Positions 24,028 through 32,186 of a DNA stretch of 64,000 nt are shown one piece after another. The notes beneath the pieces are model-generated. The model saw nothing but the letters and a program-made list of their open reading frames with translations, was not told the DNA's origin and did no database searches. The stretch covers positions 186,001 to 250,000 of the forward strand of contig NZ_PVZB01000012.1 of the NCBI RefSeq assembly GCF_003002025.1, written 5' to 3'. The position numbers and the translations under genes were made by a program. Source of the stretch: Paraburkholderia sp. BL25I1N1 (GTDB lineage: Bacteria > Pseudomonadota > Gammaproteobacteria > Burkholderiales > Burkholderiaceae). How positions within the stretch are numbered: the stretch's first letter is position 1; the number at the start of each line of letters is the position of its first letter.

Positions 24028-24453
24028 ATGACGATCAAGACCCCCTCGGGCGCCGTGCTGTTGAAACCCGACCATTTGCCGACTTACGATCGCGGCGGTG
24101 GTGCGAGCACGACGCCGCTCGTCGGAAAATCCGTCGGCTCGGACAGCTTCATTACCGGCTATACGTCGTTCGCGCCCGGTGTCGAGATTCCGTTTCACAG
24201 CCATAACTGTCAGGAAAGCGTAGTGCTCATTGAAGGCGACGCGATCCTCGACATTGACGGGCTCGAGTACCGGCTGCAGCCGCTCGATACGACCTTCATC
24301 CCGCCAAACGTGCCGCATCGCTTCCGCAACGTGTCGACGACGAACCCGATGAAGATCCTGTGGATCTACGCGCGGGGCGACGCGACTCGCACGCTCGCCG
24401 ACAGCGGCGAAACGCGGCCCGTATCGGCCGAACATCAAACTTCTTCGCAATAA
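24028..24453 (+). CDS. Cupin-domain protein
   Basis: This encodes 141 residues with a single cupin barrel. The first metal motif region is PFHSHNCQESVVLIEGDAIL, with two His and a Glu-bearing strand. The second is PPNVPHRFRN with its His. Such small cupins act as dioxygenases, isomerases or sugar-acid mutarotases. It lies 26 bp after the aldehyde dehydrogenase and 15 bp before the dehydrogenase gene, so it is certainly in the operon. No specific reaction can be assigned; an enol-handling or lactone-processing role is inferred. Confidence 0.85.
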   Translation: MTIKTPSGAVLLKPDHLPTYDRGGGASTTPLVGKSVGSDSFITGYTSFAPGVEIPFHSHNCQESVVLIEGDAILDIDGLEYRLQPLDTTFIPPNVPHRFRNVSTTNPMKILWIYARGDATRTLADSGETRPVSAEHQTSSQ

Positions 24454-24468
24454 CCAGAGTCATTCATC

Positions 24469-25542
24469 ATGCGTATCCTCGTTTGTCCCGGAGACGGCAT
24501 CGGCCCGGAAATCATCGCCGCGTCGATCGACGTGCTTCAGAAGGCAGATCGCACGTTCAACCTCGAGTTGCAATACGATTATGAAGACATTGGTTTCGCG
24601 AGCCTCGAGAGGTACGGCACAACGCTGCGGCCGGAAGTGCTCGAAAAGGCGACCGCCTACGATGGGTTGATCCTCGGCACCGTGTCGCATGCCGACTACC
24701 CGTCGCCAGACAAGGGTGGCCGAAACGTGTCCGCCGCGTTCCGCCGCGATCTCGATCTGTATGCAAACGTCCGTCCGTCGCGCACACGCCCGTTTCTCAC
24801 GTCGAACATGCGCGAAGGCAAGACCATGGACCTGGTCATCATGCGTGAGGCAACCGAAGGTTTCTATCCGGACCGCAACATGCACCTCGGCTGGGGCGAA
24901 ATGATGCCGTCGAAGGACATGGCGCTGTCGGTGCGCAGGATCACGCGTCATTGCAGCGAGCGTATCGCGCGCCGCGCGTTCGAACTGGCGATGAAGCGCA
25001 GGAAGAAAGTGACTGCGATCCATAAGGCGAACAGCTTCCACATGACGGACGGTCTGTTCCTCGAATGCGTGCGCGACGTCGCGAAAGACTTCCCGGAAGT
25101 GCAACTGAACGATCTGCTTGTCGACGCGTCGACCGCGCATCTGGTACGCAATCCGGAACGCTTCGACGTGCTCGTGGCGACGAACTTCTACGGCGACATC
25201 ATCAGCGATCTCGCAGCAGAACTGTCTGGCAGTCTCGGGCTCGGCGGCTCCATCATGGCCGGCGACAGCCTGTGCTGCGCGCAGGCGCAACACGGTTCGG
25301 CACCGGATATCCAGAACCTGGACAGGGCAAATCCAACGTCGATGATCCTCTCGGTCGGAATGCTGATGCGCTGGATCGGCACGCATCGCCAGAAGCCGAA
25401 CTTCGTCGCCGCGGCCGACGCGATCGAGGTCGCCGCCGACGCGGTGCTTGAGAACCCGGCTACCCGTACCGCTGATCTCGGCGGCACGACGGGCTGCAGT
25501 GCGTTCGGCAAGCAGGTCGCCGAGGCGATCCGCGCGGCGTAA
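24469..25542 (+). CDS. Isocitrate/isopropylmalate dehydrogenase-family enzyme (tartrate dehydrogenase type)
   Basis: The product has 357 residues and starts MRILVCPGDGIGPEIIAASI, the diagnostic N-terminus of the beta-decarboxylating dehydrogenase family. The substrate arginines lie in YANVRPSRTRPFL and in MREATEGFYPDRN. The active-site Tyr of the usual E-x-x-Y region is replaced by Phe here (TEGFYPD), close to the tartrate/(R)-malate branch. The catalytic Lys is in TAIHKANSFHMTDG. The metal Asp residues are in LLVDASTAHL and NFYGDIISDLAAEL. The reaction is NAD-linked oxidation of a 2-hydroxy dicarboxylate. In this operon it probably oxidises tartrate or a related aldarate product. Confidence 0.9.
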   Translation: MRILVCPGDGIGPEIIAASIDVLQKADRTFNLELQYDYEDIGFASLERYGTTLRPEVLEKATAYDGLILGTVSHADYPSPDKGGRNVSAAFRRDLDLYANVRPSRTRPFLTSNMREGKTMDLVIMREATEGFYPDRNMHLGWGEMMPSKDMALSVRRITRHCSERIARRAFELAMKRRKKVTAIHKANSFHMTDGLFLECVRDVAKDFPEVQLNDLLVDASTAHLVRNPERFDVLVATNFYGDIISDLAAELSGSLGLGGSIMAGDSLCCAQAQHGSAPDIQNLDRANPTSMILSVGMLMRWIGTHRQKPNFVAAADAIEVAADAVLENPATRTADLGGTTGCSAFGKQVAEAIRAA

Positions 25543-25791
25543 AAGGCTGTCTGGAGGGTGTTGCGAGGCCCGCCGTGTTACGACAACAAACCGGAGACAT
25601 TCGACGAAGGCCGCGACGGGGCCGGCGGGTGCATGGCACCCGTTGCCCGGCGGTGTTCCGGCGCACAGTTCCGCACCGCGGGGCGATGCATTCGATATCC
25701 GCGTTGGAGTCGCCCGGACCGTGGTTCGCTGACGCAAACCGCGGTACATAAACAGTCGGATCATCACACGCATTCATCGAAGGATTTTAAT

Positions 25792-27105
25792 ATGTATTCC
25801 GAATCAATTGAGACGGACTCGTCCTCCGTTTATCTGCTGAATCAGCAAGCGGTCAGGCAACGCGCGCTGCGCAAGAATGCCTGGCGCCTCCTGCCGTTGC
25901 TGACGCTCGCATTTATCTTCAATTACATCGACCGGACCAGCGTCGGCTTCGCCGCGTTGACGATGAATCAGGACATCGGCCTGACACCCGCGCAATTCGG
26001 TTGGGGCGCCGGCGTACTGTTCGCGGGATACTGCCTGTTCGAAATCCCGAGCAATCTCGCGCTGTACAGGTATGGCGCGCGCCGCTGGCTCGCGCGAATC
26101 ATGATCACGTGGGGTCTTGCCTCTACCGCGACTTGCCTGGTACAAGGCCCGACAAGCTTCTACGTCCTGCGCCTGCTGCTCGGGATTGCCGAAGCAGGCT
26201 TCTTCCCGGGTGTCACATTTTTCCTTGCGTGCTGGTTCCCTGCGCAGTACCGCGTGCGCGTGCTTGCGTTCTTCATGCTCGGCGTGCCACTGTCGTCGGT
26301 ACTGGGCGGCCCGCTATCGGCCGCGCTGCTCGGTCTCGACGGCATGGCCGGTCTGCATGGCTGGCAGTGGATGTTCATCGTGCAGGGCGTTCCCGCCGTG
26401 GTGATTGGATTTGCGGTGCTGGCGTGGCTGCGCGACGATCCGAAGGATGCATACTGGTTGACGCAGGAAGAGCGCACCGAACTCGTGACGATGCTGCAGG
26501 AAGAGCCACGGGAGAAGCCGAAAAGGGCGCTGTTCAGCGCATTGAGGGATGGTCGCGTACTGCTGCTGGCTGCGATCCAGTTCGGCTTCGTGCTCGGGTC
26601 GTATGGGATTGGCATCTGGCTGCCGGTTATTTTGAAAGGGCACGGGTTCAACCTTGTTCGCATCGGGGCGCTGTCGACGATTCCGTATATCGCGGCCGTG
26701 TTCGGGATGCTGATCTGGGCGCGCGCAGTCGATCGCAGCGGCCGCAGGGTGTTCCATCTCGTCAGCGCGTGCCTGCTGGGTGCGATCGGTCTCGCATTGT
26801 CCGCCGTCGCAAACGGTATCGTAATCGAGATCGTCGGTCTGAGCCTGGCGGTCATCGCGGTCAGTTCCGCACGCGCGATCTTCTGGACGATCCCGACCCG
26901 CTTCCTGACTGGTGTCGCGGCCGCCGGCGGGCTCGCGTTCATCAATTCCATCGGTACGCTCGGCGGGTTCGCCGGTCCCTACCTCGTCGGTTTTCTGAAG
27001 CAGTCGACCGGGACGTTTTCTGCCGGTATCTGGGCGATGGCAGGGGTCCTCGCGGTTGCCGCTGCGCTGGCGGCGTCGCTGACGCTCGTGATCAAGAAAG
27101 CCTGA
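25792..27105 (+). CDS. MFS transporter, anion:cation symporter (ACS) type
   Basis: The product has 437 residues from the ATG at 25792, with AAGGA at seven bases; the frame is open upstream, but that part is proline/arginine-rich junk. Twelve hydrophobic helices are visible. FNYIDRTSVGFAALTMNQDI is the classic ACS helix 1 motif (NYxDR), and GYCLFEIPSNLALYRYGARRWLAR is the helix 2-3 motif A region. ACS carriers bring in organic anions such as tartrate, glucarate, phthalate or glucuronate with protons. It closes the catabolic operon and is its likely uptake system. About 250 bp separate it from the dehydrogenase gene. Confidence 0.92.
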   Translation: MYSESIETDSSSVYLLNQQAVRQRALRKNAWRLLPLLTLAFIFNYIDRTSVGFAALTMNQDIGLTPAQFGWGAGVLFAGYCLFEIPSNLALYRYGARRWLARIMITWGLASTATCLVQGPTSFYVLRLLLGIAEAGFFPGVTFFLACWFPAQYRVRVLAFFMLGVPLSSVLGGPLSAALLGLDGMAGLHGWQWMFIVQGVPAVVIGFAVLAWLRDDPKDAYWLTQEERTELVTMLQEEPREKPKRALFSALRDGRVLLLAAIQFGFVLGSYGIGIWLPVILKGHGFNLVRIGALSTIPYIAAVFGMLIWARAVDRSGRRVFHLVSACLLGAIGLALSAVANGIVIEIVGLSLAVIAVSSARAIFWTIPTRFLTGVAAAGGLAFINSIGTLGGFAGPYLVGFLKQSTGTFSAGIWAMAGVLAVAAALAASLTLVIKKA

Positions 27106-27293
27106 TGTATCAACCGGCATGGTGGCCGGCGTAGCCTGGGTGCCTTGTCGCCTATCTACGCCCCGGTTTGTGACGTTCGTGCGTTGCGGAGCATGCGAAA
27201 ATTTCAGTTTGCATGGCGCGCTCCTGGACGTCCCTAGACTCTGTCTGCGCTGATTCACATCGCGGATGGCGCATGAAGCCCCAACGCCACAGG

Positions 27294-28655
27294 TTACAAA
27301 TTGATCGGAAGTGTCACGCTCACTTCCAGACCGCCACCTCTACGGTTCGACAGCACGATATCGCCACCGTGCGCGCGGACAACGGCCCGCGCTGACGTAA
27401 GCCCCAGCCCCATTCCACCCGTCATCCGGTTGCGGGATCTTTCCAGACGGAAAAACGGCACGAACACCTGGTCAAACGCATGGGGCGGGATACCGGGCCC
27501 GCGGTCGCTAACCTTGATGCTAATCTGATCCTGATGCCGATGGAGCTCCAGTTCCGCACAATCACCGTATTTCAGGGCGTTGTCCACAAGGTTCATGCAG
27601 GCGCGTCTTAACGAGAATGGTCGACCGCTGAATGCCAGACGATCCGGTCCCATGTACGAAACGGGCTTGCCATGGTCGCCGTAATCGTCTGCCATCGCGC
27701 GCAAAAGCCCCGCGAAGTCGAATACAGTCGGCTCTTCGTCCTTGAAATCGTCCCTGAAAAAGGACAATGCCGAATCTGCCATGGCCTGCAGATCGTCGAC
27801 ATCCCGGAAAAGGCGGGCCCTTTGGTCCTCGTCTTCAATGAACTCTCCGCGAAGCCGGATCTTGGTGAGCGGCGTGCGCAGATCATGTGACATCGCTGCC
27901 AGCATTGCGGTACGGTCCTCAACGAACTTTCGGAGTTGCGCCTGCAAGGCATTGAACGCAGCAATCGCGGCACGCAATTCCCGAGGACCCGCTTCGCGAA
28001 CAGGGCCGGCCCGCGGATCGCCGCCAAACGTGCGAAGCTCTTCGGCGAACCGCCTGATGGGCCTGGAGAGATAGTGGGTGGCAAGCGCGGATGCGGCAAG
28101 GATCGAAACCGCGACGAAGGAAAGTGCAATGGCTATCTGTGCTGGCTCGGACAACCCCCAGAGACGGCGCGTGGCAATAAACACAATCCAACTGCGGTCA
28201 CGAAGTTCAACCGCGAGGAAATAGGCGTGCGGGTGCGCTGCCCTGTCGTATCGCAGACCACTGGGCAAGCGGGTATCGGATTCGAACAGAAACAGTCGGC
28301 GCGGGTGCCCGTCCATCTCGAAGCCTTTGGCCAGGTCTGCCTCGTCCTCGTCCATCGGTGATGTAGCGAAGACACGTGCCGGCCCCGAATTCTCCGGGTA
28401 CCAGTCGACCGTAACCGCTGGAATCCGTACCGCGCTCGCGAGCGGTTGGCGGTACGTTTCGGGGGCGATCTCGACCATTCGCACTATATCGTTGGCCCTG
28501 CCAAGTAGCGCCGTTTCCTCGACCGACGGTCGGGACCAGACACCCGCAAACCGGTTGAACAGCGCGCTAAGAACAAGCACGCCGACAATGGCTGCACCCA
28601 CTGTCAGGGCTATATGCCAGCCAATCGTATCTGGCAGTCGTAAGCGCGCATTCAT
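27294..28655 (-). CDS. Sensor histidine kinase, EnvZ-like
   Basis: The product has 453 residues. A membrane segment near 12-32 and a second near 170-190 flank a periplasmic domain of about 135 residues. A HAMP linker (LSRPIRRFAEELRTFG) follows. The phosphoacceptor box is MSHDLRTPLTKIRLRGEF near residue 255. The catalytic domain has the N box NLVDNALKYG, the G1 box VSDRGPGIPP and the G2 box GGMGLGLTSARAVV. It overlaps the response regulator stop by 4 bp (ATGA), so the two are translationally coupled. It would autophosphorylate on a periplasmic signal and pass phosphate to the regulator. The neighbouring RND pump and MipA protein are likely targets. Confidence 0.93.
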   Translation of the reverse strand: MNARLRLPDTIGWHIALTVGAAIVGVLVLSALFNRFAGVWSRPSVEETALLGRANDIVRMVEIAPETYRQPLASAVRIPAVTVDWYPENSGPARVFATSPMDEDEADLAKGFEMDGHPRRLFLFESDTRLPSGLRYDRAAHPHAYFLAVELRDRSWIVFIATRRLWGLSEPAQIAIALSFVAVSILAASALATHYLSRPIRRFAEELRTFGGDPRAGPVREAGPRELRAAIAAFNALQAQLRKFVEDRTAMLAAMSHDLRTPLTKIRLRGEFIEDEDQRARLFRDVDDLQAMADSALSFFRDDFKDEEPTVFDFAGLLRAMADDYGDHGKPVSYMGPDRLAFSGRPFSLRRACMNLVDNALKYGDCAELELHRHQDQISIKVSDRGPGIPPHAFDQVFVPFFRLERSRNRMTGGMGLGLTSARAVVRAHGGDIVLSNRRGGGLEVSVTLPINL

Positions 28656-29365
28656 CCCCGTCGCACCGTTGGAGTAAACAGATAGCCGCCACCCCGCACG
28701 GTGCGGATGATGGAGGGTTCGTCGTCGCCAGTATCGAGTTTCCGGCGAAGGCGGCCCACCTGGACGTCGATGCTTCGATCGTAGACCTCATATGACGAGC
28801 CACGTGCCAGATCGAGCAACTGATCGCGCGTTAGCACGCGTTGCGGGTTTTCCGCGAACGCGAGCAGGAGGTCGAATTCGGCACTCGACAGGATCGTGAG
28901 CGTATTTTCCGACGAACGGAGTTCGCGCCGGGCAATATCCAGGCGCCACCCGGCAAACGAGAGTACTGGCCTGGAGGCCGTGCCCGTCACAGGCAGCTCC
29001 GGCTGCGCTGCCCTGCGCAGGATGGCCTTGACGCGCGCGAGCAGCTCCCTGGCATCGAACGGCTTGACGAGGTAGTCGTCAGCTCCGATTTCCAGACCTA
29101 CGACGCGGTCGACGTGGTCGGCGACTGCCGTGAGCATGATGACCGGCACCCTGGATATCGTGCGTAGCCGCCGGCAAATGCTGAAGCCGTCCTCACCAGG
29201 CAGCATGACGTCGAGGATGACAATATCCACCGGCTGCGTATCAAGCGCTGCGAAAAGGCTTTCTCCGTCGGTCGCAACGCTGACCTGATGGCCGTGTTTG
29301 CGAAAAAAACCAGTCAACAGGGACCTGATGTCCTCCTCGTCGTCGACCACCAGTATGTGCGGCAT
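28652..29365 (-). CDS. OmpR-family response regulator
   Basis: The product has 237 residues from the ATG at 29365 (MPHILVVDDEEDIRS), with GAGG nine bases upstream; an ATG at 29374 is also in frame but directly abuts that site. The receiver has the acidic pair DDE, the phosphoacceptor in VILDVMLPGEDGF, the Thr in MLTA and the Lys in LVKPFDARELLARV. The C-terminal winged helix includes LLLAFAENPQRVLTRDQLL, RSIDVQVGRLRRKL and RTVRGGGYLF. It forms a coupled pair with the kinase and is divergent from the MipA gene. Confidence 0.95.
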   Translation of the reverse strand: MPHILVVDDEEDIRSLLTGFFRKHGHQVSVATDGESLFAALDTQPVDIVILDVMLPGEDGFSICRRLRTISRVPVIMLTAVADHVDRVVGLEIGADDYLVKPFDARELLARVKAILRRAAQPELPVTGTASRPVLSFAGWRLDIARRELRSSENTLTILSSAEFDLLLAFAENPQRVLTRDQLLDLARGSSYEVYDRSIDVQVGRLRRKLDTGDDEPSIIRTVRGGGYLFTPTVRRG

Positions 29366-29430
29366 GGAATTCATCCTCAAATGCTAACCCTGACCGGCCC
29401 CCCAAAGATGTCGGCCGTTCGCGCTGAATA

Positions 29431-29444
29431 TGTCAACGCTGACA
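29431..29444. promoter_or_regulatory. Perfect inverted repeat upstream of the two-component operon
   Basis: TGTCAACGCTGACA has perfect 5-bp arms and a 4-bp spacer, 66 bp before the response regulator start and within the MipA 5' region. It may be a regulator site shared by both directions. Confidence 0.35.
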
Positions 29445-29804
29445 CATTGTATCTACGCCGAAACATACCGCACATCATGCCGTTGAATTTCCTTCTTAGT
29501 CTTGGAACCCCTGAACGGAGGTTCCTGAATGACTATTTCGCTGAAATCGCAGTATCACGGCAGCAGGCTGGTCCCGCTGAAGCGCGCAGGGCGTCTTTCT
29601 GCTGCCCCCGATGCTTCGCACCGCAACGCAATGGGTGCGCCGAATCATTGCGACGGGCCATCGCATCCTGAACCTGGGCAGTCCTGGCTCCGCACCTTGA
29701 ATCCACGCTCTTCCAGACGGCGCTCCGATGCCACGGGTTTTGCGCCAGTCGTACGCTCATGGCTACGGTCACAGACTCTCCTTGTGACCGGTGCAAGGCA
29801 CACG

Positions 29805-30629
29805 GTGCCGGCCACGGCGGAGCAGAGGATTCCGAGCCGCGCATGCCGGGCACTCCTGTTCGTTACGTCACTTCTGGTTATTCCCGGTGCAGCCTTCGCG
29901 GATGACGGCGCCGGGGACAACAATTCCGGTTTTACGGTCCTCAGCAACGCGACGAATGTCACTCACTGGGGTCTGGGCGCTGGCGCGGAAGTCCAGACAA
30001 TGCCGTACAAAGGCTATCGCGCGCAGGTCACTCCTCTTCCGTTCTTCTACTTCGACAACAAGTGGGTACGTGCTATCGGGACCACGGTTGACCTGAAGGT
30101 CGGCCAGTGGGATGGGGTCTCGGTCGCACTGCGTGGGCGCGTTGGAATTCTCGAGGGATACCGGCAGTCCGATGCACCGATTCTGAATGGCATGCAGAAC
30201 CGCGATTCAGCCACCTTCTGGTATGGACCCGCGCTCGCGTGGGAGAGCGCACTCGGGACGCTGTCCAGCAGTTATCTGTTTAGTGGCAACAAGGGACACC
30301 AGGCGAGCCTGGATTTCCGGAAAGAATTTCAGGCTGGCAAATGGACGCTGGAACCTCACATCACCGCAGAGTGGCTGAGCAGCGAGTACGTCAATTATTA
30401 CTACGGCGTCAGCCCAACCGAGGTGCGCATCGGGCGACCTGCGTATCAGGGCTCTGCAACCTCGAAAATCTCGGTCGGCACGCGCTTCGCGTATCAAATC
30501 GCGGATAGCCAGATGGTTAGTCTCGATGTTGGCGTCTCGCATCTCGGAAGCGGCATCACTGATAGCCCGCTGGTTGGCAAACGGTTCGTCGTGGACGCGA
30601 ATCTGGTTTATCTCTACCAGTTCAGGTGA
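29805..30629 (+). CDS. MipA/OmpV-family outer-membrane protein
   Basis: From a GTG at 29805 (AAGG six bases upstream) the product has 274 residues, the usual length for this family. A signal peptide is visible as CRALLFVTSLLVIPGAAFAD. The mature part has alternating strands and aromatic pairs typical of small barrels (WGLGAGAEVQTMPYKGYRAQ; VTPLPFFYFDNKWVRAIGTT; the end VVDANLVYLYQF). A longer frame runs from an ATG at 29529 behind a strong GGAGG site, but would bury the signal peptide about 100 residues in. The family is linked to murein scaffolding and to stress and polymyxin responses. Its place between a two-component system and an RND pump fits an envelope-stress role. Confidence 0.8.
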   Translation: MPATAEQRIPSRACRALLFVTSLLVIPGAAFADDGAGDNNSGFTVLSNATNVTHWGLGAGAEVQTMPYKGYRAQVTPLPFFYFDNKWVRAIGTTVDLKVGQWDGVSVALRGRVGILEGYRQSDAPILNGMQNRDSATFWYGPALAWESALGTLSSSYLFSGNKGHQASLDFRKEFQAGKWTLEPHITAEWLSSEYVNYYYGVSPTEVRIGRPAYQGSATSKISVGTRFAYQIADSQMVSLDVGVSHLGSGITDSPLVGKRFVVDANLVYLYQFR

Positions 30630-30942
30630 CGGACGCGCCAGACGGAGCAGCACCCGCGGGCATGAGTGGCGATTGCACATAAGGCGAAGCAGGCATCCGG
30701 ACCGACAGGCGACTGACGTCCGTCGATGCTGCGTTTTCGTCGTCTGTCGTGAGCCGGACGACTTTCCGATGGCTGACGGGTTCGCGTCACCGATAACACT
30801 CCGGGTCGTCAATCGCGCCCGGCACGATGCGCAACACGTCGTGATCCATTGACACATCTGATCGAAGGCAGACGACATTTCGCATCGCCGCCGCTGCATC
30901 GAAGAGTGCCGCTCGAAAGAGCGTCAACAATATAGGACTCCA
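30630..30942. other. Spacer before the RND operon
   Basis: No coding frame looks real. It should hold the promoter of the RND operon; attgacacatctgatcg near 30849-30865 has a -35-like TTGACA, but I could not pair it with a convincing -10. No TetR-type regulator is adjacent. Confidence 0.4.
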
Positions 30943-32172
30943 ATGCAAAAACGGAAATCATTCCGCCTGGTCTGTGCCGCGACCGCCGCCGTGCTTCTGG
31001 CAGCGTGCGGACAGCAAGAAACGGCCTCCACGCCGCAGGTTCCTGAAGTCGGCACGATTACGGTCGAGCCGCAAGCCGTTCCCGTCGTAACCGAATTGCC
31101 CGGCCGTACCAGTGCGTTTCTCGTCGCGCAGGTGCGGGCGCGGGTCGATGGCATTGTGCTGCGCCGCGAATTCACCGAGGGCGCGCAGGTGAAGGCTGGG
31201 CAGCGTCTCTACAAGATTGATCCGGCACCCTACATCGCCGCACTGAACAGTGCGAAGGCGGCGCTGGCGAAGGCGAAGGCCAACCTCGCGTCCACCACTG
31301 CGCAGGCTAACCGCTACAAGGTGCTGGTCGCGGCAAGCGCCATCAGCCGGCAGGACTACGACAACGCCGTCGCCGCGCAAGGCCAGGCTGCGGCGGACGT
31401 CGCAGCGGGCGAGGCGTCCGTCGACACCGCGCAGATCAATCTCGGCTACACGGATGTCGTATCGCCGGTGACGGGGCAGGTGGGTATGTCGCAAGTCACG
31501 CCGGGCGCATACATACAGGCAGGTCAGGCCACGTTGATGGCCACGGTCCAGCAGCTCGACCGGGTCTACGTCGACCTCATGCAATCGAGCCTGGCGGGTC
31601 TCAGGCTGCGCCGCGAAATCCAGGAAGACCGTCTGAAGACGGACGACGCCGACTCGGCGCGTGTCTCGCTGGTTCTGGAAGACGGCAGCACATATCCGGA
31701 GCAGGGCACGTTGCAGTTCACCGATGTGACGGTCGATCAGGGCACCGGCTCCGTGACGATCCGGGCTGTATTCCCGAACAGGAACCACGTGCTGCTGCCG
31801 GGCATGTTTGTACGTGCGCGCATCCAGGAGGGTGTGAATGGGAGGGCGCTGCTCGTGCCACAAGTGGGCGTTACGCACGACCCGAAGGGTCAGCCTGCTG
31901 CGCTGGTCGTCGATAAAGACAACAAGGCACAACTGCGCGTGTTGCAGACGGCGACAACGTATGGCCAGTACTGGGTCGTCGAAAGCGGTCTGAATCCGGG
32001 TGATCGCGTCATCGTGCAGGGCGCCGGCAAGGTCCAGCCCGGCGCGCCCGTCAAGGCAGTCGCGGCGCAGTTGCCGCCTGCACCTGCCGCGACGGAAGCC
32101 TCACCGGAGGCAAACGGTGCAAGGGTTGGCAGCGGCGTAGCTGTCGCGTCCGCCGCGTCTGACGCGCAATAA
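30943..32172 (+). CDS. RND periplasmic adaptor (membrane fusion) lipoprotein, AcrA/BpeA-like
   Basis: The product has 409 residues, with AGGA before the ATG. MQKRKSFRLVCAATAAVLLA then ACGQQE gives a lipoprotein signal with the Cys at about residue 22. The domain order is that of the family: beta-barrel and lipoyl half (VRARVDGIVLRREFTEGAQV), coiled-coil hairpin (about 95-170), second lipoyl half (VSPVTGQVGMSQVTPGAYIQ) and the membrane-proximal barrel. The Ala/Pro-rich tail after 370 is disordered. It bridges the inner-membrane pump at 32187 to the outer-membrane channel at 35410. Drug specificity cannot be told from the adaptor. Confidence 0.95.
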   Translation: MQKRKSFRLVCAATAAVLLAACGQQETASTPQVPEVGTITVEPQAVPVVTELPGRTSAFLVAQVRARVDGIVLRREFTEGAQVKAGQRLYKIDPAPYIAALNSAKAALAKAKANLASTTAQANRYKVLVAASAISRQDYDNAVAAQGQAAADVAAGEASVDTAQINLGYTDVVSPVTGQVGMSQVTPGAYIQAGQATLMATVQQLDRVYVDLMQSSLAGLRLRREIQEDRLKTDDADSARVSLVLEDGSTYPEQGTLQFTDVTVDQGTGSVTIRAVFPNRNHVLLPGMFVRARIQEGVNGRALLVPQVGVTHDPKGQPAALVVDKDNKAQLRVLQTATTYGQYWVVESGLNPGDRVIVQGAGKVQPGAPVKAVAAQLPPAPAATEASPEANGARVGSGVAVASAASDAQ

Positions 32173-32186
32173 CAGGGGTCCGCTTC

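Noticed and set aside
24460..25773. Minus-strand frame of 437 codons
   Set aside because: It mirrors the isopropylmalate/tartrate-type dehydrogenase gene, which has all family motifs on the plus strand.
26001..27258. Long frames on both strands over the ACS-type MFS gene
   Set aside because: Their Arg-rich translations lack any membrane pattern, while the MFS frame has clear helices and motifs.
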